Below the pieces are notes generated by a model, which did not search any database, was not told the DNA's origin, and saw only the letters and a program-made list of their open reading frames with translations. The translations under genes were made by a program, and so were the position numbers. DNA of 59,404 bases from contig NZ_LMIJ01000024.1 of the NCBI RefSeq assembly GCF_001428665.1, positions 223,143 to 282,546 of the forward strand, read 5' to 3'. Origin of the DNA: Acidovorax sp. Root219. GTDB lineage: Bacteria; Pseudomonadota; Gammaproteobacteria; Burkholderiales; Burkholderiaceae_C. This document shows, piece after piece, positions 41,149 through 49,255 of this stretch (position 1 is the first letter of the stretch; each line of letters opens with the position of its first letter).

Positions 41149-42664
41149 CGACCAACCCCCTGTCGGTTACCAATTCGGGTGAATGCGAGAAGAAGAAATT
41201 CAGGTCGCTGGCTTTGGGGTCGAACGGCGACTTGACCGGCGCGCGCATCGAGGTGCTGATGAGCTGGTGGGCATCGGCCGCTTCCCAGTCCTCGGGCACG
41301 CGCTGGCCATTGGTCACGCCGCGCAGCACCATCTGGTGGCGGATCAGGGCGTCGATGGAGGGGCCCAGCTTCACGGCCTCGTCCACCTTGGACAGGATGG
41401 CCTGCTGCGAGCCCTTGGTCTTGAAGGCGGTCAGCACATCGTCCAGCGTGTCGCCGTGGCAGCCGGCATTGAGCACCAGCAGGCGGTTGACGTGGGGCAG
41501 GTCCAGCACGTCGAGCATGTCGCGCTTGCGTGGATCGCGTGGGGCGACGCCGGTGGTGTCGATCAGGACCATCTTCTTGCCGCTGAGCAGGCCCAGCAGG
41601 TCCTGCAGTGCTGCACGGTCGTGGGCCAGGTGGGCCACGATGCCCAGCATGCGGCCATAGGTGCGCAGCTGTTCATGGGCGCCCACGCGGTAGGTGTCCA
41701 GGGTGATCAGGCCCACGCTGCCGGGGCCATGGATGCGCGCGCACAAGGCGGCCAGCTTGGCAGTGGTGGTGGTCTTGCCGACGCCGGTGGAGCCCACCAT
41801 GGCGAAGATGCCACCCTGCTCGTACAGGGGCGCGGCATCCGTGTCGGTCTTGAGGTTGCGTTCCAGCACCTCCATGAGCCAGCGCACGGATTCGCCGGCC
41901 GAGAGTTCCTCGGGCATGCGCTCGAGCACGGCGCGGGCCAGGGCGGGCGAGTAGCCGGCGCGGATCATCTTCAGCATCAGGTTGGACTGGATCGGATTCT
42001 GGCGCGCCTGGCCCAGCCAGGCCAGCGTGTTGAAGCGGTCCTCGATCAGCTCCTTCATCGAGTGCAGCTCGCTCATCAGGTTCTGCTGGTTGTTCACCTG
42101 TGCGTTCGACAGCGAGGGGGCTTCCTGGCGCTGCTGCTGCTGCTTGCGGGGCGCGGGCTCTGCAAGGTCCATGGGGATCGAGCGCAACGGGTTGTGGCGC
42201 GCCACCTGGGCGGCGGGGCGCTCACGGGCCAGCTCAGCGGCACGGTCGCGGCTGCGCTCCATCATGGGAACCGGGTCGGACGGGCCGCTGATGGCCTCGT
42301 GGCGGCGGCGCAGCATGCGCTCGCGCACATAGTCCTGGAAGGACAGGGTGCTCATGGCCAACTGCTCGGTGTCTTCCTCCACCGGGTTGCGGTGGGCCGC
42401 AGCGGCCGGCTGCTGCGCAGCGCGGGGCGGCTGCTGTTGCAGCTGCTGGCGCTGGCTGGCCTGTGCCAGGGGGGAGGGCGCGCTCGATTGCCTGGCCGCC
42501 GCGGCGCTGTCCAGCGACGAGAGCGTGTCCTCGGCGGTGGCCATCACCTCCACGCCGTTGGCGGTGGGGCGGTTGGACAGGATCAGTGTGCCCTCGCCAA
42601 AGGCCATGCGTGCTTTGGCCAGTGCTTCACGGGACGTAGCAGCGTGAAAGCGTTTGATGTTCAT
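41141..42664 (-). CDS. flhF: flagellar SRP-like GTPase FlhF
   Basis: A 507-residue GTPase that sets where the flagellum is placed. The N-terminal B domain (1-45, MNIKRFHAATSREALAKARM) is followed by a long Gln/Ala-rich linker (60-190), an N domain, and the G domain with P-loop GSTGVGKTTT (291-300), DTYRVGAHEQLRTYG and the DTTGVAPRDPRK G3 region. The start overlaps the flhA stop by 4 bp. Confidence 0.94.
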   Translation of the reverse strand: MNIKRFHAATSREALAKARMAFGEGTLILSNRPTANGVEVMATAEDTLSSLDSAAAARQSSAPSPLAQASQRQQLQQQPPRAAQQPAAAAHRNPVEEDTEQLAMSTLSFQDYVRERMLRRRHEAISGPSDPVPMMERSRDRAAELARERPAAQVARHNPLRSIPMDLAEPAPRKQQQQRQEAPSLSNAQVNNQQNLMSELHSMKELIEDRFNTLAWLGQARQNPIQSNLMLKMIRAGYSPALARAVLERMPEELSAGESVRWLMEVLERNLKTDTDAAPLYEQGGIFAMVGSTGVGKTTTTAKLAALCARIHGPGSVGLITLDTYRVGAHEQLRTYGRMLGIVAHLAHDRAALQDLLGLLSGKKMVLIDTTGVAPRDPRKRDMLDVLDLPHVNRLLVLNAGCHGDTLDDVLTAFKTKGSQQAILSKVDEAVKLGPSIDALIRHQMVLRGVTNGQRVPEDWEAADAHQLISTSMRAPVKSPFDPKASDLNFFFSHSPELVTDRGLVDA

Positions 42665-44739
42665 GATGCACCTTTGAGGATGGGCCCAATGCGGATGGTG
42701 TGGGTCTCAGGGATTTCGCTGTGCGCAAGGACCTGCAGGCGGGGCGCCACGCGGCGCACCAGGCGGGAGATCGCAGTGCGGATCTGGTCGGGAACAAGCA
42801 GGCAGGCGGGCAGGCCCATCTCCTCCTGGCGCAGGGCCACTTCGGCGGCCTTCTGCGTCAGGATGTCGGCCACGCCAGGGTCCAGCGCCGGGCTGGCGGT
42901 GTTGCCCAGGGCCTGCACCAAGAGGCGCTCCAGGCCGGGTTCGATGGCGATGACGTTGAGCTCGCGCGTCGGGCCGTAGATCTGCTGGACGATGGCGGGC
43001 GACAGGGCGATGCGTACGCGGCGCGCCAGTTCCACGGGGTCGGAGATGCCACCGGCGTGCTCGGCCAGGGTCTCGATGATGGTGCGGATATCGCGGATGT
43101 GCACAGACTCCTCCAGCAGCAGCTGGAGGACTTTCTGGAACGTGGCGATGGAGACCATTTTCGGGACGACTTCTTCGATGAGCTTGGGGGCCAGTTTGGC
43201 GACGTGTTCCACGAGTTGCTGCGTTTCGGTGCGGCTCAACAGCTTGGCTGCCTGCACTTGCATCAAGTGTGACAAATGCGTCGCCATCACGGTTTCCGAA
43301 TCAACGACCGTAAAGCCGGCCATTTGCGCCGCTTCCTTCTGGCGATCATCGATCCAGTGCGCGGGCAGACCGAAGGCCGGGTCGGTGGTCGGGGTACCGA
43401 TCAGCGGCGTGGTGATGCCGCCGGGGTTGATGGCCAGGAACATGCCGGGGAAGGCCTCGCCTTCGCCCACCACCACGCCACGCAGCGTGATGCGGTAGCC
43501 GCTGGGCTTGAGTTCGAGGTTGTCGCGCACATGCACGGCAGGGGGCAGGAAGCCCACTTCCTGCGCAAACTTGCGGCGTACGCCCTTGATGCGGGTCAGC
43601 AGGTCGCCCTGGCGGCTCTTGTCCACCAGCGTGATCAGGCGGTAGCCCAGTTCCAGGCCGAGCAGGTCCACGGGCTGCAGGTCGTCCCAGGTGGCTTCGC
43701 CATCGGCGGCCACGGGGGGCGGCGGGGCCACTTCCTCGGGCACCTGCTGGCGCTCGTAGAGCGTCCACGCCCAGTAGCCGAGCAGCGCTCCGGTGATCAG
43801 GAACACCAGGTGCGGCATGCCGGGGATGAGGCCGAGCAGGATCAGGATGCCGGCCGTGACGCCCAGCACGCGGGGCGACATGAACAGCTGCTGCACGATC
43901 TGGCGGCCCATGTCCTGTTCCTTGCCGACGCGCGAGATCACCATGGCAGCGGCCACCGAGATCAAGAGGCCGGGGATCTGGGCGACCAGCGCATCACCGA
44001 TGGCCAGCAGGATGTAGCTGTCGGCGGCCTGCTTGGCGGTGAGGTCGTGCTGCAGAACGCCGATGGCGAAGCCGCCGATGATGTTGATCAAGAGGATCAG
44101 GATGCCGGCGACGGCATCGCCGCGCACGAACTTGGAGGCACCGTCCATGGAGCCGAAGAAGTTTGCTTCCTCGCCAACTTCGGCGCGGCGGCGCTTGGCT
44201 TCCTTCTCGTCGATCAGGCCGGCGTTGAGGTCGGCGTCCACCGCCATCTGCTTGCCGGGCATGGCATCCAGCGTGAAGCGGGCCGACACTTCGGCAATGC
44301 GCTCGGCGCCCTTGGTGATCACCACGAAGTTGATCACCACCAGGATGGCAAACACGATCAGGCCCACGGCAAAGTTGCCGCCGATCAGGAAGTGGCCGAA
44401 GGCCTCGATCACGGCGCCAGCGGCACCGGGGCCGGTGTGGCCTTCCAGCAACACGACCCGGGTGGAGGCCACGTTCAGCGACAGGCGCATCAGCGTGGTA
44501 AGCAGCAGCACCGAGGGAAAGGCGGCAAAGTCCAGCGGCCGGATCATGTAGGCCGAGACCATCATCACCATCAGGGCGACGGCGATGTTCAGCGTGAAGA
44601 AGGTGTCCAGCAGCCACGGCGGGATGGGCAGCACCATCAGCGCCAGAATGGCCACCACCAGCAGCGGTGCCGACATGCCCTGGAGGGCCGATGTGTTCTT
44701 GCCCGCCCACAGCCGAAGGTAATTCACGGAATTGTTCAT
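42661..44739 (-). CDS. flhA: flagellar export gate protein FlhA
   Basis: A 692-residue type III export gate protein. About eight N-terminal membrane helices (30-330) contain the FHIPEP-like loop ARFTLDAMPGKQMAVDADLN with AGLIDEKEAKRRR. The cytoplasmic domain holds VDSETVMATHLSHLMQVQAA. Overlaps of 4 bp with both flhB and flhF show a coupled operon. Confidence 0.96.
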   Translation of the reverse strand: MNNSVNYLRLWAGKNTSALQGMSAPLLVVAILALMVLPIPPWLLDTFFTLNIAVALMVMMVSAYMIRPLDFAAFPSVLLLTTLMRLSLNVASTRVVLLEGHTGPGAAGAVIEAFGHFLIGGNFAVGLIVFAILVVINFVVITKGAERIAEVSARFTLDAMPGKQMAVDADLNAGLIDEKEAKRRRAEVGEEANFFGSMDGASKFVRGDAVAGILILLINIIGGFAIGVLQHDLTAKQAADSYILLAIGDALVAQIPGLLISVAAAMVISRVGKEQDMGRQIVQQLFMSPRVLGVTAGILILLGLIPGMPHLVFLITGALLGYWAWTLYERQQVPEEVAPPPPVAADGEATWDDLQPVDLLGLELGYRLITLVDKSRQGDLLTRIKGVRRKFAQEVGFLPPAVHVRDNLELKPSGYRITLRGVVVGEGEAFPGMFLAINPGGITTPLIGTPTTDPAFGLPAHWIDDRQKEAAQMAGFTVVDSETVMATHLSHLMQVQAAKLLSRTETQQLVEHVAKLAPKLIEEVVPKMVSIATFQKVLQLLLEESVHIRDIRTIIETLAEHAGGISDPVELARRVRIALSPAIVQQIYGPTRELNVIAIEPGLERLLVQALGNTASPALDPGVADILTQKAAEVALRQEEMGLPACLLVPDQIRTAISRLVRRVAPRLQVLAHSEIPETHTIRIGPILKGAS

Positions 44740-45896
44740 GGGGCGGTGCCTTGCACGGTGGAAGACGTCTTGTTCAGCGGATCAAGCTCAGGGGGAACGA
44801 AAGGCTCAACCAGCGCGTCGGGCATCTGCCCTTCGCCGCGCAGAGCGGCCTTGAGGCGGTACACATAGGCCAGTACCTGGGCCACAGCGGCGTACAGGGT
44901 GGCGGGGATGGCCTGGTCGATCTCGGCGTGCGCGTAGAGCGCGCGGGCCAGCATGGGGGACTGCAGCACCGGCACGTCGTGGGCGCGGGCCAGGTCACGG
45001 ATGCGCATGGCCGTGAGGTCGGTGCCGCGCGAGATCACCTGCGGGGCGGCCATGGTCTTGTCGTCGTACTTCAGGGCCACGGCATAGTGGGTGGGGTTCA
45101 TCACCACGAAATCCGCCTTGGGAACCGCCGCCACGCTGGCGCCGTCCGCCATCTCGCGCTGCTTCTGGCGGATGCGGCCCTTGGTATGCGGGTCACCGTC
45201 GGATTCCTTGTGTTCCTGCTTGACTTCCTCGTGCGACATCTTCAGGCGCGCCTTGAAGAAGTAAGACTGCAGCGGCACGTCGATCAGTGCTGCCAGAAAA
45301 ACCACCAGCAGCATCAGGCTGACGCCGGAGGTGAGCCACTCGGACATGTGGCGGATCGCCATGGGCGAGGGCTGCAGCACCAGCATGGCCACGCGCTCGA
45401 TGCTGCCCGACATGTAGTGCCAGGCCACGGCGGAGATGATGGCCGTCATCAGCACCATCTTCGCCACGTTGGCCATCTGCTGCTTGGAAAACAGGTTCGC
45501 CACCCCGGAGATGGGGTTCAGGCGGTTGAACTGGGGGCTGATGGGCTTCATGCTGAAGATCCAGCCGCCGGCACCGATGGCGCTGAGCAGCGCGGCGCCG
45601 CTGGTGAGCAGCGCGAACACCGTGCTGGCTACCAGGCCCACGATGACCATGGTCTGCATGCGATCGACCATGGTGGCGGGCGCCATCACGATGCTGGCGT
45701 TGAACACCAGTTGGTGGGCCAGCGCCTGCTGCAGGTGCTCCATGAGCGTTGGAGCCAGGACCAGCATGGCGGCGCCGCCCGCACCCAGAATGGCCAGGTG
45801 GGACAGGTCGCGTGAACGCGCACCCTGTCCGTCCGTGCGTGCCTTCTGCAGCTTTCGCTCGGACGCCGGTAGGCTTTTTTCTTGGCTGGATTCCAT
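44736..45896 (-). CDS. flhB: flagellar export switch protein FlhB
   Basis: A 386-residue export apparatus protein that switches substrate from hook to filament. Four membrane segments are followed by the cytoplasmic domain with the self-cleaving NPTH (N267) in VVMNPTHYAVAL. The start at 45896 (MESSQEKSLPASERKLQKAR) fits family N-termini, although the frame is open to 46028. It is first of the flhB-flhA-flhF-fliA set. Confidence 0.95.
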   Translation of the reverse strand: MESSQEKSLPASERKLQKARTDGQGARSRDLSHLAILGAGGAAMLVLAPTLMEHLQQALAHQLVFNASIVMAPATMVDRMQTMVIVGLVASTVFALLTSGAALLSAIGAGGWIFSMKPISPQFNRLNPISGVANLFSKQQMANVAKMVLMTAIISAVAWHYMSGSIERVAMLVLQPSPMAIRHMSEWLTSGVSLMLLVVFLAALIDVPLQSYFFKARLKMSHEEVKQEHKESDGDPHTKGRIRQKQREMADGASVAAVPKADFVVMNPTHYAVALKYDDKTMAAPQVISRGTDLTAMRIRDLARAHDVPVLQSPMLARALYAHAEIDQAIPATLYAAVAQVLAYVYRLKAALRGEGQMPDALVEPFVPPELDPLNKTSSTVQGTAP

Positions 45897-45957
45897 GATG
45901 GCGTGACAACTTGTGTCCTGCCATTGTCGTGAGCGACCCGGAAATCTAAAGACGGAT

Positions 45958-45980
45958 AAAGGGCGGCTGCGGGGCCCTTT
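45958..45980 (-). terminator. hairpin between cheZ and flhB
   Basis: AAAGGGC (45958-45964) pairs with GCCCTTT (45974-45980) around a 9-nt loop. On the minus strand it follows cheZ and precedes flhB, with a short TTTATC tail. It may end or weaken the motA-cheZ transcript. Confidence 0.4.
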
Positions 45981-46092
45981 TCCCTCGTACCTTGCTACAG
46001 GGCCGCACTGTGTAGAGCGCGAGCGCATGCCATGCGCTGCATGGCGGGCGCTGATGCGCCGCCGGGCGGTGCCACGCCAGTCGAGGGGAGGG

Positions 46093-46722
46093 TCAGAAAC
46101 CCAGGCTGGCCAGCAGGTCGTCCACTTGGGACTGGTCGGTCACGATGTCCGCAGTGTTTTCCGGGTCCACCACGGGGCCGGCGAGGTGCTCGCGCGGAAC
46201 CTCCACCAGCGCGGCGGGCACGTTGGCGGTGGGCGGGGCAGTCTGGATCAGCAGCTGGACCAGTTGCTCCTCGATGGTGGCAGCCAGATTGACCACCCGG
46301 GCAATCACCTGGCCCGTGAGGTCGTGGAAGTCCTGCGCCATCATGATTTCGGTCAGGTGCGTATCGGCTTCCATGGTGACGCGTTCCACGTCGGTCAGGA
46401 AGTTCATGATCTCGCCCTTGGCCACGGCAGCCACAGGGTCTTTGACCAGCGAGGCCACTACGCGGCGTGTCTCGGCGGCGATGAAATCATGCTGTGCCTT
46501 GGCCTGTTCGACCCGGGTGAGCACTTTTTCTGCGGCCTCGCCCGTCAGGCGGGCGATGTAGGACAGGCGGCTCTGGGCGTCGGGCAACTCGCCCATGGAG
46601 CCGCGCAGCTTGTCTGCGTAGCCCAGTTCGTTGAGCGAATCGTGCAGCTGGCGGGTCAGCAGGCCGATCTTGTGGTGGACCTCGGCCGTGGGCTCACCAG
46701 GGGGGGTGTCAGGGGTTTCCAT
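46093..46722 (-). CDS. cheZ: chemotaxis phosphatase CheZ
   Basis: A 209-residue phosphatase of CheY-P. The helical-bundle active-site motif MMAQDFHDLTGQVIARVV is present, with Asp and Gln in place, and the C-terminal DQSQVDDLLASLGF is the CheY-binding tail. It is 4 bp after cheY. Confidence 0.94.
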   Translation of the reverse strand: METPDTPPGEPTAEVHHKIGLLTRQLHDSLNELGYADKLRGSMGELPDAQSRLSYIARLTGEAAEKVLTRVEQAKAQHDFIAAETRRVVASLVKDPVAAVAKGEIMNFLTDVERVTMEADTHLTEIMMAQDFHDLTGQVIARVVNLAATIEEQLVQLLIQTAPPTANVPAALVEVPREHLAGPVVDPENTADIVTDQSQVDDLLASLGF

Positions 46723-46726
46723 GGCG

Positions 46727-47113
46727 TCACAGCCCCATCTTCTTGAGAATCAGCAGGACCTTTTCTTCCAGAGTGGCCTTGGTGAAGGGCTTGACGATGT
46801 AACCGGCTGCCCCGCCCTGGGCGGCCGCGACGATGTCCTCCTTGCGGGCTTCGGCGGTCACCATCAGCACCGGAAGGTGTTTGAGCTTGTCGTCTTTCTT
46901 GATTTCCGCCAGGAGCTGGAAACCGTTCATGTTGGGCATGTTGATGTCCGTCACCACGAAGTCAAACTTGCTGTTGCGCAGTTTGTTCAGTGCGGCGACG
47001 CCATCTTCGGCCTCGTCTGCATCGGCAAATCCGCTCTCCTTGAGCAGATTGCGGACGATGCGCCGCATGGTGGAGAAGTCGTCAACGATCAAGAAGCGAA
47101 GGGCTGTGGTCAC
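46727..47113 (-). CDS. cheY: chemotaxis response regulator CheY
   Basis: A 128-residue single receiver domain that binds the flagellar switch when phosphorylated. The acidic pocket D11/D12, phosphoacceptor D56 (VVTDINMP), T86, Y105 and K108 (YIVKPF) are all present. The start is GTG at 47113 with an AAGGG site 6 nt upstream. No cheA or cheW is adjacent; motB is 72 bp upstream. Confidence 0.96.
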   Translation of the reverse strand: MTTALRFLIVDDFSTMRRIVRNLLKESGFADADEAEDGVAALNKLRNSKFDFVVTDINMPNMNGFQLLAEIKKDDKLKHLPVLMVTAEARKEDIVAAAQGGAAGYIVKPFTKATLEEKVLLILKKMGL

Positions 47114-47185
47114 GTGGGACCCTTTCGGTCGAAATAGGCTGGTTGTATTGTCAAGTGTGGCAGGTTTGGTGACAAGTCGTAACGA

Positions 47186-48124
47186 TCACCCGCCAGGCGT
47201 TGGATTTTCGCGCTTTTCCGTCGGCAGCTCTGCAGGAGGGCTTGCCGCCGCAGGAGTCCCCTTGCCCATGAGGCGTTCTTCGGCCTCGCGGGTCAGCACC
47301 GTGATGGTAATACGGCGATTGGCGGGTGCGCGCGGATTCGTGGGTTCGAGCAGATCGCTGGCGGCCAATCCCACCACGCGGCCCAACCTGCCGTCGGGCA
47401 TGCCGGCAGACACCAGCTCGCGGCGCGAGGCATTGGCCCGGTCGGCCGAAAGCTCCCAGTTGCTGTAGCCGCGCTCGCTGTTGCCATAGGGCACGGCATC
47501 GGTGTGGCCAGCCAGGCTGATGCGGTTTTCCACCCCGCCCAGCGCGGCCCCGATTTCACGCAGGATGTCGCGCATATAGGGTTTCACCAGCGCACTGCCA
47601 CTGTCGAACATGGGGCGGTTCTGGTCGTCCACGATCTGGATCTGCAGCCCGTCGGGCGTGACATCGATGCGGATCTGGGACTTGTATTCGTTCAGGCGCG
47701 GGTTTTCGGTGATCAGGGCGTCGATCTTGGCCTGCAGCGCCTTGATGCGCTCCTGGTCCTGCTTGGCGCGCTCGGCGCGTGCGTTGTCGATGCTGGCGCG
47801 GCGGTCCTTGTCGGGGTCGGAGTCCGAGCGGCGCACCTGGCCGTGCACCTTCGAGAGATCGTTGCCGCCGCCCGGGATCACGCTGGAGCTGTTGCCGGCG
47901 CCATCACCACCGGTCATGGCCACCTTGAGCGGGGAGCTGAAATAGGCAGAAATGCCCTGCAGCTCCCCCTTGGCGGTAGAGCCCAGCAGCCACATCAGCA
48001 GGAAGAACGCCATCATCGCCGTCACGAAGTCGGCATAGGCAATCTTCCAGGCGCCGCCATGGACGGCATGGCCGCCCTTCTTGATGCGCTTGATGATGAT
48101 GGGCTGGAGCTTCTTTTCTGCCAT
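47186..48124 (-). CDS. motB: flagellar stator protein MotB
   Basis: A 312-residue stator subunit. One membrane helix (about 29-48) contains the proton-binding D32 in YADFVTAMMAFFLLMW. The C-terminal OmpA-like peptidoglycan-binding domain (about 160-275) has LAGHTDAVPYG and ELSADRANASRRELVSAGMP. A proton-driven type is suggested by the sequence. motA is 12 bp upstream. Confidence 0.95.
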   Translation of the reverse strand: MAEKKLQPIIIKRIKKGGHAVHGGAWKIAYADFVTAMMAFFLLMWLLGSTAKGELQGISAYFSSPLKVAMTGGDGAGNSSSVIPGGGNDLSKVHGQVRRSDSDPDKDRRASIDNARAERAKQDQERIKALQAKIDALITENPRLNEYKSQIRIDVTPDGLQIQIVDDQNRPMFDSGSALVKPYMRDILREIGAALGGVENRISLAGHTDAVPYGNSERGYSNWELSADRANASRRELVSAGMPDGRLGRVVGLAASDLLEPTNPRAPANRRITITVLTREAEERLMGKGTPAAASPPAELPTEKRENPTPGG

Positions 48125-48136
48125 GGTAGTGCGGGC

Positions 48137-48997
48137 TTACTTCTTGCCTTTCACATGTCCTTCAAGCTCGGCGAAGGTCGGCCTGTCGGTGGAGAACAAA
48201 ACCTTGCGGCCGAATTCGATGGCGGTGGCGGGGTTGTAGCCCTGCATGCTGGCCAGCAGCGTGGACTTGATGCACAGGAATTCCTTGGCGGCATCTTCGG
48301 TCTTTTGTTCCATCAGGCCGCCCAGGGGCTCCACGAAGCCATAGGCCAGCAGGATCCCCAGGAACGTGCCCACCAGCGCGGAGGCGATCATGCCGCCCAG
48401 CACCGAGGGCGGTTGCCCCACCGAGCCCATGGTGTTCACCACCCCCAGCACGGCGGCCACGATGCCGAAGGCGGGCAGGGCGCCGGCCAGCCGGGCGATG
48501 GCCGCCACCGGGGCGTGGGCCTCCTGGTGGTGGGTGTCGATCTCGTTGTCCATCAGGGCCTCGATCTCATGGGAGTTGAGGTTGCCCGAGACCATCATGC
48601 GCAGGTAGTCGGTCGTGAACTCGATCACATGGTGGTCGCTGCCCACCGTGGGGTATTTCTTGAAGATTTCCGACTCATGGGGGGCTTCCACATCCTTTTC
48701 GATCGCCATCAGGCCCTCCTTGCGGGCCTTTTGCAGGATGTCGTAGAGCATGGCCAGCAGCTCCATGTAGCGCGCCTTGGTGTACTTGGATCCCTTGAGC
48801 GCGGCAGGAACGGCCTTGAGCGTGGCCTTGAGCACCTTGGGCTGGTTGTTCACCACGAAGGCGCCCATGGCGCTGCCACCGATGGTGATGAGTTCGAACG
48901 GCAGGGCCTTCAGGATCACCTGGATATTCCCGCCGTGCACGATGTACACACCGAAGATGCAGACCATGCTGACGACGTAGCCAATGATGACGAACAT
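48137..48997 (-). CDS. motA: flagellar stator protein MotA
   Basis: A 286-residue stator subunit with four membrane helices. PKVLKATLKAVPAALKGSKY, ARLAGALPAFGIVAAVLGVV and FLGILLAYGFVEPLGGLMEQ are typical MotA segments with the conserved prolines. It is the first gene of motA-motB-cheY-cheZ. Upstream on the minus strand CCGATA (complement of 49092-49097) is a partial sigma-28 -10 match, but no good -35 is seen. Confidence 0.95.
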   Translation of the reverse strand: MFVIIGYVVSMVCIFGVYIVHGGNIQVILKALPFELITIGGSAMGAFVVNNQPKVLKATLKAVPAALKGSKYTKARYMELLAMLYDILQKARKEGLMAIEKDVEAPHESEIFKKYPTVGSDHHVIEFTTDYLRMMVSGNLNSHEIEALMDNEIDTHHQEAHAPVAAIARLAGALPAFGIVAAVLGVVNTMGSVGQPPSVLGGMIASALVGTFLGILLAYGFVEPLGGLMEQKTEDAAKEFLCIKSTLLASMQGYNPATAIEFGRKVLFSTDRPTFAELEGHVKGKK

Positions 48998-49255
48998 GCT
49001 GATTCAGGTTGATTGGGCGGGCGCCAGACGGGCGACTGGGCTGTTGCGGTTGGCACACGGCCAGGGCCATGTGCGTGATTGACTGTATCGGATTGTGCTT
49101 GAACCGGTCCCATGAGCAAGCGGTAAAGCACCCACCACTTCAGCAGTTGGGCAGGTAGCGTGGTTTTTACGTTGGTTTTCCCGATTTAGGAAGCGGCCCA
49201 GGGTGTTTATGCTGGGCGGCAGCGGGGTGCCTTTGGAACCCCGGGCCCTATATTG

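Noticed and set aside
49092..49130. Sigma-28 promoter for motA.
   Set aside because: Only a partial -10 (CCGATA) is present; no acceptable -35 lies at the right distance.
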